In this document: positions 52,958 to 60,838 of the stretch, in pieces
Position numbering within the stretch: position 1 is the stretch's first letter
Layout of the letters: each line of letters opens with the position of its first letter
Notes under the pieces: generated by a model
Seen by the model: the letters and a program-made list of their open reading frames with translations, nothing else
Databases searched by the model: none
Told to the model about the DNA's origin: nothing
NCBI RefSeq assembly: GCF_014698965.1
Contig: NZ_JACXAE010000046.1
Location: 62,001-126,000 of the forward strand
DNA from: Iningainema tapete BLCC-T55
GTDB lineage: Bacteria > Cyanobacteriota > Cyanobacteriia > Cyanobacteriales > Nostocaceae
Length of the DNA: 64,000 nt
Direction: 5' to 3'
Translations under genes and position numbers: made by a program

Positions 52958-54934
52958 ATGAATTCTACTAACAAAGGTGTCATCTTAATCGTCGATGATA
53001 CTCCTACCAATTTAGAAATGTTGTTCGATTTTTTAAGCAATTATGGATTCACAGTCTTAGTTGCTGAAGATGGTGAAAGTGCTATCTCCAGAGCGGAATA
53101 TGCTCCACCCGATCTAATTTTATTAGACATACTTATGCCGGGAATGGATGGTTTTGAAACTTGCTGCCGTCTCAAAGCTTCGGAATTAACAAAAGATATT
53201 CCCATCATTTTCATGACGGCACTTTCGGAAACAGTAGATAAAGTAAAAGGCTTGAATCTTGGCGCAGTTGATTACATTACTAAACCATTTCAGCATGAAG
53301 AAGTTTTAGCTCGCATCGAACTCCATCTTAGGCTGCAAAACTTAACTAAAACACTCCAAGAGCAGAATTTGCGTTTGGAGGTAGAGATTTCCTCTCGTAA
53401 ACAGATAGAGGAGAAAATTCGCGAACAAGCTGCTCTGTTGAATATCACTACAGATGCAATTCTCGTGCGAGATTTAGACAATCTCATCCGTTTTTGGAAC
53501 AAAGGGGCTGAAAATTTGTATGGATGGAAGGTAAGTGAAGCAATTGGTAAAGATGCCAATCAGCTTCTGTATCAACCTAACACTTTATATCAACTGCAAG
53601 ATATCCAGAAAAGTTTAGATGAACGTGGCTCGTGGCAGGGTGAGTTAAGTCAGGTAAACAAACAAGGCAAGGAAGTTATTGTTGCTAGCCGATGGACTTT
53701 GATGCGCGATCGCTCTGGGCTACCTAAATCAATTCTTACCGTTAACACTGACATTACAGAGAAAAAACAACTTGAAACCCAGTTCCTCCGCACTCAACGA
53801 CTAGAGAGCATTGGTACACTTGCTGGCGGTATTGCACATGACCTCAATAATATCTTAACACCAATTCTGACTGCAGCACAACTGCTACAAATCAAACTGC
53901 CCAATGTTGATGAGCGTAGTCAGCAAATGTTTAAAATCATTGAGGTTAACACTAAGCGCGGAGCTGCTTTAGTCAAGCAAGTATTGCATTTTGCTCGTGG
54001 AGTTGAAGGCAAACGTACAATGGTGCAAGTTAACCACCTGTTTTCGGAAATTCAGCAGATTGTTCAAGAGACATTTCCTAAATCCATTGAATTCTCTATG
54101 AATATACAGCCAGATCTTTGGGCTGTGATTGGAGATGCCACACACTTGCATCAGGTACTGATGAACTTAGTTGTCAACGCTTGCGATGCTATGCCCAACG
54201 GTGGCAATCTGAGTATCACTGCCGAAAATATGTTCATAGATGAACACTATGCCCGGATAAATCTTGATGCTTGTGTCGGTCCCTACATTGTAATTACTAT
54301 AGCAGATACAGGAATCGGTATACCACCAGAAATAGAAGATAGAATATTTGAGCCGTTTTTCACCACTAAAGAAGTTGGCAAAGGTACAGGGTTAGGTCTT
54401 TCTACCGTCAGGGGTATCATTAAAAGTCATGGTGGTTTTGTTAACTTGTCCAGCAAGGTGGGAAGTGGAACTGAATTTAAAGTGTTCTTGCCAGCAGTGT
54501 CGGCATCAGCAACGCCGCTAGTAGAAAACCTCCAACTGCCAAAAGGAAACGGAGAATTGATTTTGGTTGTGGATGACGAAGCCGAAATTCTCGAAACTAC
54601 TAAAATCTCGCTTTTAACTTATAACTATAGGGTGTTGACAGCCAGCGATGGGATTGAAGCGATCGCACTGTATGCCCAGCACAAAGATGAAATCAACGTG
54701 GTATTGGTGGATATGATGATGCCGTTAATGGACGGTGCAACCACTATCCGCACATTACAAAAAATTAATTCTGATGTCTTAATTATTGCTGTCAGCGGTT
54801 TGGTAGCAAGCTCGCAACTGAAAGGAGATGCGGTTGTCAAAACATTTATTTCTAAACCCTACACAACTAAGGAATTATTGCAAACTTTACACAGCGTTCT
54901 TCGTCAAAGATCGAGAAACCCTGTGATTTATTAG
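52958..54934 (+). CDS. Hybrid histidine kinase: REC-PAS-HisKA-HATPase-REC
   Basis: A 658-residue sensor kinase. N-terminal REC (about 5-125; [11 protein letters not shown], Asp in [13 protein letters not shown]), coiled linker, PAS (about 150-270; [22 protein letters not shown]), HisKA with phospho-His 294 ([15 protein letters not shown]), HATPase ([26 protein letters not shown]) and a C-terminal REC (about 530-650; Asp in [13 protein letters not shown]). No membrane segment, so it senses cytoplasmic signals. It follows the giant kinase by 42 bases and shares its operon by position; a good AGGAGGTTTT ribosome site precedes ATG 52958. Confidence 0.92.
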   Translation: MNSTNKGVILIVDDTPTNLEMLFDFLSNYGFTVLVAEDGESAISRAEYAPPDLILLDILMPGMDGFETCCRLKASELTKDIPIIFMTALSETVDKVKGLNLGAVDYITKPFQHEEVLARIELHLRLQNLTKTLQEQNLRLEVEISSRKQIEEKIREQAALLNITTDAILVRDLDNLIRFWNKGAENLYGWKVSEAIGKDANQLLYQPNTLYQLQDIQKSLDERGSWQGELSQVNKQGKEVIVASRWTLMRDRSGLPKSILTVNTDITEKKQLETQFLRTQRLESIGTLAGGIAHDLNNILTPILTAAQLLQIKLPNVDERSQQMFKIIEVNTKRGAALVKQVLHFARGVEGKRTMVQVNHLFSEIQQIVQETFPKSIEFSMNIQPDLWAVIGDATHLHQVLMNLVVNACDAMPNGGNLSITAENMFIDEHYARINLDACVGPYIVITIADTGIGIPPEIEDRIFEPFFTTKEVGKGTGLGLSTVRGIIKSHGGFVNLSSKVGSGTEFKVFLPAVSASATPLVENLQLPKGNGELILVVDDEAEILETTKISLLTYNYRVLTASDGIEAIALYAQHKDEINVVLVDMMMPLMDGATTIRTLQKINSDVLIIAVSGLVASSQLKGDAVVKTFISKPYTTKELLQTLHSVLRQRSRNPVIY

Positions 54935-54940
54935 CAATAT

Positions 54941-55648
54941 ATGAATACGATCAAGCCATCTACTTTAGCTACAAGCACCCTCAAGTCTTCTCAAGTTGTT
55001 ACATTAACCCTAATGACGATACTAGTGTGTGGAATCGGACTGACTAGCAACACTGCTGCTGCTTTTCACCCCCAGCGCATCAGTCAGTCATCCCAGGTAC
55101 AAAAGAATCCAGATAGAATACCTAAAATAATTGTCAGATCCATACTACGCGATGCTGCCAAACGCTCAGGTGTACCAATCCGTAACTTGCAAATTACCTC
55201 TGTTAAATCAAAAACCTTTAGCAATCCCTGTATCTTCAGATTTGGTGAAATTTGTACAAGAGAATACAACCCCATTCAAGGTTGGGAAGTAATTGCTAAG
55301 GTAAAAGAAGATTCTTGGACTTATCATGTTGATAAATCTGGCTCGCAAATCGTTTTAGATCCGAAAGTGAGCGTGTCACAGACTACCTCACTACCCGAAG
55401 AAATCCGTGATTCTATTTTACGCGATGCACAACAAAGATCTGGGGAAGCGATCGCTAACTTACAAATTACCCAAGTAACACCGAAAACCTTTGGCAATCC
55501 CTGCGAGTTCAACTTTGGCGAAATTTGCACCAAAGAGTATAACCCTATAGAAGGTTGGGAAGTATTTGTACAAGTGCGCTCCTCATCTTGGACTTATCAT
55601 GTCAACAAATCCGGTGAGCAAATCGTTTTAGATCCAAAAATCGGCTAA
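54941..55648 (+). CDS. Secreted protein with two tandem 80-residue repeats
   Basis: A 235-residue protein with a hydrophobic segment (VVTLTLMTILVCGIGLTS) and a probable signal cleavage after ASN..AAA at about residue 40. The mature part is two homologous repeats (about 60-140 and 150-235), each with ILRDA..RSG, NLQIT.V..KTF.NPC..FGEIC..EYNPI.GWEV and SWTYHV.KSG.QIVLDPK. Two Cys per repeat could form a disulfide. It begins seven bases after the hybrid kinase stop, so it may be its periplasmic partner or target. Function unknown. Confidence 0.8.
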   Translation: MNTIKPSTLATSTLKSSQVVTLTLMTILVCGIGLTSNTAAAFHPQRISQSSQVQKNPDRIPKIIVRSILRDAAKRSGVPIRNLQITSVKSKTFSNPCIFRFGEICTREYNPIQGWEVIAKVKEDSWTYHVDKSGSQIVLDPKVSVSQTTSLPEEIRDSILRDAQQRSGEAIANLQITQVTPKTFGNPCEFNFGEICTKEYNPIEGWEVFVQVRSSSWTYHVNKSGEQIVLDPKIG

Positions 55649-55671
55649 CTACGAGCTGCTATGCTTTGTAT

Positions 55672-55759
55672 CTTAGTGAAGTACACCCCTCCCAACCCTC
55701 CCCTTGCAAAGGGGAGGGTACGCGACAGCGCGGGTGGGGTATTTTTGTACTTCATTAAG
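55672..55759. repeat. 88-bp miniature inverted-repeat element
   Basis: Ends CTTAGTGAAGTAC (55672-55684) and GTACTTCATTAAG (55747-55759) are inverse with one mismatch. The centre has CCCTCCCC and GGGGAGGG arms around TTGCAAA. A spurious ORF (55661-55864) runs through it. Confidence 0.75.
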
Positions 55760-55775
55760 TTGAAATCTACTATGT

Positions 55776-55930
55776 CTACCAAATTGTCTCAATATCTGAT
55801 GCTGGAATTTTTGTATCACAAGTTACCAATGGTAAACCTAAATAACGAGCAGTCGCTGCAATAATTCTGTCCGGCATATCAGGAACTACATGACAATGAT
55901 GGTGTGCGTATCTACAACTAAAGATGCCAT
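55776..55930 (-). pseudogene. VapC toxin remnant, copy 1 (internal deletion)
   Basis: ATG at 55930 gives MASLVVDTHTIIV and then a stop: the first strand of a PIN-domain VapC. A different minus-strand frame then encodes the C-terminus MPDRIIAATARYLGLPLV followed by TCDTKIPASDIETIW to the stop at 55776. The middle of the gene (about residues 13-80) is deleted. It overlaps the antitoxin stop by one base, as in an intact vapBC pair. Confidence 0.8.
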
Positions 55931-56166
55931 CAAACAGACTCTCTGGGAAAGTTACCCCACATCTCGCGCCGCACTTGAGCAATATCTTCGGAAGTTATAT
56001 GAACATTTAAATCAGCCCAAAGTCCCTTAAGAGAACGACGTGGACGCTTTACATGATTTTTTTGTGCTAAAAATTCAACAAAGTCTAATACAACTTGGCT
56101 GCTTTTGGGTTGTTGCTCGCGCATTTTCTCTAATACACGTTGCTCTATATCCAACTGTTGTTGCAT
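55930..56166 (-). CDS. VapB-like antitoxin, copy 1
   Basis: A 78-residue antitoxin of the DUF2281-like cyanobacterial type: MQQQLDIEQRVLEKMREQQP then SSQVVLDFVEFLAQKN, basic PRRSLKGLWADLNVHI and an acidic/basic tail. ATG 56166 is preferred; a GTG at 56184 adds six residues. It is near-identical to copy 2 at 57551-57787. Its toxin partner is broken here, so this is an antitoxin without a working cognate toxin. Confidence 0.8.
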   Translation of the reverse strand: MQQQLDIEQRVLEKMREQQPKSSQVVLDFVEFLAQKNHVKRPRRSLKGLWADLNVHITSEDIAQVRREMWGNFPRESV

Positions 56167-56184
56167 AAACTTTCCCGAATACAC

Positions 56185-56414
56185 TACTACTCAAATTGTA
56201 AATCCAATTTGGGCAGTGCTACAATTTTGCGATCGCTCCTATCCAAAAGCTCAGGTCTTGCACCTTACCCAGTACCAAAGTAAAGGAATATTAACCTGTG
56301 CTGCGATTCCTAGATAATATATAAGAATCATCAGCCTTTAAACTGTGCTGCGGTATCAAATTAATCAGTCTCAACGCGCTCACATGGTAAAGTCAAAAAA
56401 GCAGAGGTTTTGAT
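56185..56414. other. Intergenic region with duplicated vapB upstream sequence
   Basis: The first 90 bases are nearly the same as those upstream of the second vapB (57806-57880), so the duplication covers the promoter as well. The rest shows only weak open frames. The + strand gene at 56415 has GAGG upstream. Confidence 0.6.
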
Positions 56415-57032
56415 ATGGCTCAAGCTTTACCCAAACTGTTTACCTTTGAAGAATTTATTGCATGGCTGCCGGAAAACACCGGGAAGCGTTACGAGTTACA
56501 CGATGGCATAATTGTAGAAATGTCTCAGCCGAGTGGAAAACATGAAAAAGTCACGGGATTTCTAGCAGGGGAAATTACTGTTGAGTATAAGCGCTTATAC
56601 TTGCCATACTTTATACCCAAAACAGCATTAGTAAAACCACCGAGAAAATCGTCTGGTTATTCACCGGATGTGGTTTTAATCAACGATGCTAATCTACACA
56701 ACGAGGAATTGTGGGAAAAGGAATCAACCGTAACTCAAAGTGAATCGATTCCTTTAATTATCGAAGTTGTGAGTACAAACTGGGAAGATGATTATTACAC
56801 CAAACTAGGGAATTATGAAGCAATGAAAATTCCTGAATATTGGATAGTAGATTATGCAGCTTTGGGAGCAAGAAAGTTTATTGGTAATCCCAAACAACCA
56901 ACCATTTCTATTTATTATTTAGTTGATGAAGAATATCAAGTTACTCAATTTCGGAATTGGGAACGGATTATATCTCCTACTTTTCCAGATTTGAACTTGA
57001 CTGCTAATCAGATTTTTAATGGTGCTTTGTAA
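56415..57032 (+). CDS. Uma2 family (DUF820) PD-(D/E)XK-like protein
   Basis: A 205-residue Uma2 protein of usual size. It starts LPKLFTFEEFIAWLPENTGKRYELHDGIIVEM, with the conserved Glu-Leu-x-Asp/Gly turn, followed by GYSPDVVLIN and the core PLIIEVVSTNWEDDYYTKLG, then YEAMKIPEYWIVDYAALG. The Asp, Glu and acidic residues match the PD-(D/E)XK core. Nuclease activity is inferred. It lies between two duplicated vapBC loci. Confidence 0.88.
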   Translation: MAQALPKLFTFEEFIAWLPENTGKRYELHDGIIVEMSQPSGKHEKVTGFLAGEITVEYKRLYLPYFIPKTALVKPPRKSSGYSPDVVLINDANLHNEELWEKESTVTQSESIPLIIEVVSTNWEDDYYTKLGNYEAMKIPEYWIVDYAALGARKFIGNPKQPTISIYYLVDEEYQVTQFRNWERIISPTFPDLNLTANQIFNGAL

Positions 57033-57100
57033 AGCATGAATTGTGGATATGAGTTACTAACAATTTGTACACCTTACGAACTTATAGGAGAATAATTATT

Positions 57101-57418
57101 ATGTGGAAAGACGAGATTTTAGAGGAAATTCATCGCATCCGTGAAGAACACGCAAAAGCTTTTAACTACGACTTAGATGCAATATTTGCTGATTGGCAGA
57201 AGCGACAAGCAAAGAGTGGAAGAAAAATGATTTCAGTACCTCTGAAAAAAATGAATCGATCTCCGCAACAAACCAATACAAAACGTAATGAGGAATTAAT
57301 GACTCAATTACTCATAGACGTGCAGTCTTCTTATATCTACCAAATTGTCTCAAGATTTAGTGTATGCTTCATCAATTGCCCTTGTTGCACGAGCAGATAT
57401 ATTAGTAGAACCCTCTAG
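57101..57418 (+). CDS. Small helical protein, 3' end run into vapC antisense
   Basis: ATG 57101 has GGAGAATAATT upstream and gives MWKDEILEEIHRIREEHAKA then FNYDLDAIFADWQKRQAK, a small cyanobacterial family whose members usually end soon after (about 60-80 residues). Here the frame continues to 105 residues, the last 30 (SSYIYQIVSRF onward) being simply the antisense of the vapC remnant. The native stop was probably lost when the second vapBC copy was rearranged. Confidence 0.65.
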   Translation: MWKDEILEEIHRIREEHAKAFNYDLDAIFADWQKRQAKSGRKMISVPLKKMNRSPQQTNTKRNEELMTQLLIDVQSSYIYQIVSRFSVCFINCPCCTSRYISRTL

Positions 57419-57551
57419 ATACCAAATAGACATCTCCAGAAATTAATTGTGCGTTGTCTACAACCGTTGTAGAGACGCGAAATTTCGCGTCTCTACATGT
57501 TTTTCGGAGATGTCTAATGATGGTATGCGTATCTACAACTAATGATGCCAT
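57337..57551 (-). pseudogene. VapC toxin remnant, copy 2 (element insertion and deletion)
   Basis: ATG at 57551 gives MASLVVDTHTII, then an 88-base inverted-repeat element (57428-57515) interrupts the codon series. Beyond it the toxin resumes as WYLEGSTNISARATRAIDEA and is then joined directly to the last residues and stop of vapC (ETIW). The C-terminal two thirds are deleted. It is complementary to copy 1, which kept the C-terminus and lost the part kept here. Confidence 0.8.
57428..57515. mobile_element. Miniature inverted-repeat transposable element in vapC
   Basis: Terminal repeats AGACATCTCC (57428-57437) and GGAGATGTCT (57506-57515) are exact inverses, with a 30-base perfect GTAGAGACGCGAAA... 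palindrome inside (57468-57497). The flanking bases AAT (57425-57427 and 57516-57518) are duplicated; removing the element and one AAT restores the vapC sequence between THTII and WYLEG. It encodes no transposase. Confidence 0.85.
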
Positions 57552-57787
57552 CAAACAGACTCTTTGGGAAAGTTACCCCACATCTCGCGCCGCACTTGAG
57601 CAATATCTTCGGAAGTGATATGAACATTTAAATCAGCCCAAAGTCTCTTCAGAGAACGACGTGGACGCTTTACATGATTTTTTTGTGCTAAAAATTCAAC
57701 AAAGTCTAATACAACTTGGCTGCTTTTGGGTTGTTGCTCGCGCATTTTCTCTAATACACGTTGCTCTATATTCAACTGTTGTTGCAT
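57551..57787 (-). CDS. VapB-like antitoxin, copy 2
   Basis: A 78-residue antitoxin nearly identical to copy 1 (differences such as ASN in MQQQLNIEQ and R for G in SLKRLWAD). ATG 57787 is preferred over 57805. The stop overlaps the ATG of the broken vapC copy 2. It is the direct-orientation duplicate of the locus at 55776-56184, about 1.6 kb apart. Confidence 0.8.
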   Translation of the reverse strand: MQQQLNIEQRVLEKMREQQPKSSQVVLDFVEFLAQKNHVKRPRRSLKRLWADLNVHITSEDIAQVRREMWGNFPKESV

Positions 57788-57805
57788 AAATTTTTCCGAA
57801 TACAC

Positions 57806-58454
57806 TACTACTTAAATTGTAAATCCAATTTTGGCACTGCTACAATTTTGCGTTTGCCCCTATCCAAAAATCAGCGAAACTACAAGCATGTTAGGCGGTT
57901 GCATAGTGTAACGCACCACGAGCAAAGGTGCGTTACAGCACTAAAATGAGGGCTAAGATTGAAAAATTAACAACTTAACTCCTATGAGTGAAAGTGTTTA
58001 CCAAGAAATGACTGATGTGTCGGTTAGTACTTTAGAACTGAAGAACCTTTTCTTTGTCCCATAGCACGTAATATGATAGAGAGAGTACGAAAGAGAAGTT
58101 TTTTAAGCTTATAGAAACTTTTTATACATCTTACCTTTGAGATTTCCTGATAAAATAGTATGAGGATTCATTCTCTACCTCTATTCTGGTTGATCGCACG
58201 AGGGAAGAAAACAATACACGTACATTATGAAAGTAAAACTGCGTAAGCAATTGAAGCATTCTAGTTATTCTGTCTCTAAGGTACGGGGCAAAAAAACCTT
58301 TCTTACCAAAGAAAAACAAGGTAAAGGTTCTGGATTTTCTTCTGACGAGAGTGATACAAAAAGTGTAGAAGAACAAAAAAGGAAATGTATGGACAAAAAA
58401 CTTCAATCACCCCATAGAGAGCATGATAATCGCTTTGAGCGTGAGGAGGAAGTT
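57806..58454. other. Intergenic region with hairpin and weak open frames
   Basis: Holds the duplicated vapB upstream sequence (to about 57880), a 10-base-stem hairpin at 57908-57936 and a short open frame (57984-58064). An in-frame extension of the next gene (ATG 58227) is lysine-rich and lacks a ribosome-binding site. I see no RNA gene. Confidence 0.5.
57908..57936. terminator. Hairpin with 10-bp stem
   Basis: GTAACGCACC (57908-57917) and GGTGCGTTAC (57927-57936) are exact inverses around a nine-base loop. A terminator or repeat; no T run follows. Confidence 0.5.
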
Positions 58455-58637
58455 ATGCTTTCAAAACAGAGCATTACCGCACATGCCTTTTTGGACTTAC
58501 TTGACCACGATATCACCCACAATCCAGAACTGATGAAACCGCTTTCAGAAGAGTTATTCCGTCGAGCGGAAGTCCTTACGAAAGGAATGAACACAGATCT
58601 TGATGAAGAGTTACCTCAAGACTTTGTGTTTGCATGA
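58455..58637 (+). CDS. Small conserved-looking hypothetical protein
   Basis: From ATG 58455, which has the very good Shine-Dalgarno GAGGAGGAAG, a 60-residue protein is encoded: SKQSITAHAFLDLLDHDITH, LMKPLSEELFRRAEVLTKGM and TDLDEELPQDF. This resembles small antitoxin-like or regulatory proteins. An in-frame upstream ATG at 58227 would give 136 residues with a Lys-rich, low-complexity front, which I think is not real. No partner toxin is adjacent. Confidence 0.55.
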   Translation: MLSKQSITAHAFLDLLDHDITHNPELMKPLSEELFRRAEVLTKGMNTDLDEELPQDFVFA

Positions 58638-59073
58638 ACTCCTAATCAATCCCCAGACTTCTAAGCAATATGCGATCGCTAACCCCTCCTTAGTTTACCG
58701 AGTCCCAAGTATGGAATAAATTGTAGGGGCACAACAATGTTGTGCCCCTACGAGCAACCTGTATTTTATTCAATTAAGTCAAGAACTCTGTAGCGCTGAT
58801 GATAGTTTCCGTACCAAAGTAAAGGGATATAAAAAAATTCGGTCAGTAAGATTACACATTGTCTACTTTTTGTCAATACGTAAGTCCTACATTTGTGAAT
58901 TTATGAGAAATCAGTATTTACTCTAGTGGCATTTATAAAAAAAGACAGCCACCATATATAAAAGCATTATCTAATACTTTACCCTAAGGTAAATTTACTA
59001 GACGAATGTGAAGTTAGAGTTAGCTATTTACCCTACTGAGCGTGAGATTAATTGCTTATCCCTGAGATGAAAC
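58638..59073. other. Intergenic region before the TPS cluster
   Basis: A 436-base AT-rich stretch with one palindrome (58723-58751). The promoter of the TpsB gene should be here. I see no other gene. Confidence 0.55.
58723..58751. repeat. GTAGGGGCACAAC palindrome
   Basis: GTAGGGGCACAAC (58723-58735) and GTTGTGCCCCTAC (58739-58751) are exact inverses with a three-base loop. It resembles the weaker GTAGAGG...CCCCTAC sequence after flv1 (15993-16020). Confidence 0.8.
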
Positions 59074-60768
59074 ATGAAGGCATTTGGCTTTGTTCTGGCA
59101 GCAGTATTGTGCAACTATCAACAGGCAATTGCCCAAACACCTAATCCTGGCTTACTACCGTCAGATAGATTAGAAGATATTCCCACAACTCCCTTACCAT
59201 CTGATGTGCTACCACAGCCATCAAAGCAACAATTACTTCCTCCTCCCATACCAGAATCGCAAAGTCCACCAGAGGATCTGAATGTTAAATTCAAAATTGA
59301 TCGCATTGAAGTTGTTGGCAGTACAATTTTCAAACCCAAAGATTTTGCGGCTGTAACATCTTCCTTTGTCGGACGAGAACTAACATTTGCAGAATTATTG
59401 CAAATTAAAGATGCCATTACCAAACTCTATACCGATAAAGGTTATGTGACTACGGGGGCTTTAATTACACCGCAGACAGTAGAAGCTGGGACGATCCAAA
59501 TTCAGGTGATCGAGGGCAGTTTGCCAGAAATCAAAATTGTTGGGAATCGGCGATTACAAAGTAAGTATATTCGCGATCGCATCCAACTTGGTATCGGTAA
59601 ACCCCTAAATGTACCCCGTTTACTTGAAAACTTACAATTACTTCGCCTCAATCCGCGCATTCAAAATTTATCAGCTGAGTTGCAAACGGGTGCGAAAGCG
59701 GGAACTAATGTGTTACGAGTCGAAGTTGAAGAAGCAGACACCTTCAACCTGACAGCAACCTTGGATAATGGGCGATCGCCAAGTGTGGGTAGTTTTCGTC
59801 GCGGAGTTGATGTTGAAGAAGCAAATTTACTGGGCTGGGGCGATGCTTTGAGTGTTATTTATACTAATACTGATGGTAGTAATACAGTCAATACCAACTA
59901 CACCCTGCCGATTAATGCCCGTGATGGCACTGTATTTTTTAGTTTTAACCAAGGGTGGAACAACGTAATTGAAAAACCATTTAGTACCCTTGATATTCAG
60001 TCCAATAGCCGTTTTTATGAATTGGGATATCGGCAACCCCTAATCCAAAAGCCTACCCGGGAATTAGCTGTGGGACTATCTTTTTCGCGCCAAGAAAGCC
60101 AAACTGAATTAGGGATTGATGATATTGGCGGGTTTCCGTTATCACCTGGTGCTGATGCAGACGGCAAAACCAAAATTTCTGCTCTACGCTTTACCCAGGA
60201 ATATACCCAACGCAGCAGCAAGCAAGTTTTTGCAGCGCGATCGCAATTTAGCGTTGGTGTAGATTGGTTCGGTGCGAATTTCAATGAAGATGCTCCAGAT
60301 AGCCGCTTTTTCGCTTGGCGGGGACAGGCTCAGTGGGTGCGGCAGTTGGCATCGGACACTCTGTTTTTAGCTAGGGGTGATTTACAACTTGCCGCCGATT
60401 CTCTAGTGCCGTTGGAGCAATTCAGCTTGGGTGGACAACTAAGTGTGCGAGGCTATCGTCAGGATATATTACTAACAGACAATGGTATGTTGTTGTCAGC
60501 TGAATTCCGGTTGCCCATTGTCCGTGTTCCCCAGATTGGAGGCGTGCTACAACTAACACCCTTCATTGATATTGGTAAAGGCTGGAATCACAATGGCAAA
60601 AATCCATCACCAAATACGCTGGTAGGTAGTGGGTTAGGGCTGCTGTGGAAAGGCGATAACTTTTCAGCTCGCTTCGATTGGGGTATTCCCCTAATATCAG
60701 TGGAAGGTGAAAAGCGATCGCTCCAGGAAAATGGACTGTACTTCTCGGTGAACTATTCGCTCTTTTAA
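59074..60768 (+). CDS. Two-partner secretion outer-membrane transporter TpsB (ShlB/FhaC/HecB)
   Basis: A 564-residue outer membrane Omp85-superfamily protein. The N-terminus has a signal peptide (FGFVLAAVLCNYQQAIAQ) and a Pro-rich linker. Two POTRA domains follow (about 72-150, FKIDRIEVVGSTIFKPKDF, and 150-225, LPEIKIVGNRRL). The rest is a 16-strand beta barrel with the L6 motif VRGY in QLSVRGYRQDILL and the C-terminal Phe (NYSLF). It secretes the TpsA proteins encoded next to it. ATG 59074 gives the signal peptide directly. Confidence 0.93.
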   Translation: MKAFGFVLAAVLCNYQQAIAQTPNPGLLPSDRLEDIPTTPLPSDVLPQPSKQQLLPPPIPESQSPPEDLNVKFKIDRIEVVGSTIFKPKDFAAVTSSFVGRELTFAELLQIKDAITKLYTDKGYVTTGALITPQTVEAGTIQIQVIEGSLPEIKIVGNRRLQSKYIRDRIQLGIGKPLNVPRLLENLQLLRLNPRIQNLSAELQTGAKAGTNVLRVEVEEADTFNLTATLDNGRSPSVGSFRRGVDVEEANLLGWGDALSVIYTNTDGSNTVNTNYTLPINARDGTVFFSFNQGWNNVIEKPFSTLDIQSNSRFYELGYRQPLIQKPTRELAVGLSFSRQESQTELGIDDIGGFPLSPGADADGKTKISALRFTQEYTQRSSKQVFAARSQFSVGVDWFGANFNEDAPDSRFFAWRGQAQWVRQLASDTLFLARGDLQLAADSLVPLEQFSLGGQLSVRGYRQDILLTDNGMLLSAEFRLPIVRVPQIGGVLQLTPFIDIGKGWNHNGKNPSPNTLVGSGLGLLWKGDNFSARFDWGIPLISVEGEKRSLQENGLYFSVNYSLF

Positions 60769-60838
60769 AGAATGTTATAAATAATGTCATTTAGGGAAAC
60801 CTAATTATAAATAAAAAATTATAAATCAATACAACAGA

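Noticed and set aside
55661-55864. 67-residue open frame after the two-repeat secreted protein
   Set aside because: It reads through an inverted-repeat element and the vapC remnant antisense; no ribosome-binding site.
56105-56317. 70-residue open frame on the + strand
   Set aside because: Antisense of the vapB gene and its promoter, Cys-rich shadow composition.
57984-58064. 26-residue open frame
   Set aside because: No ribosome-binding site, no recognisable similarity; too short to support.
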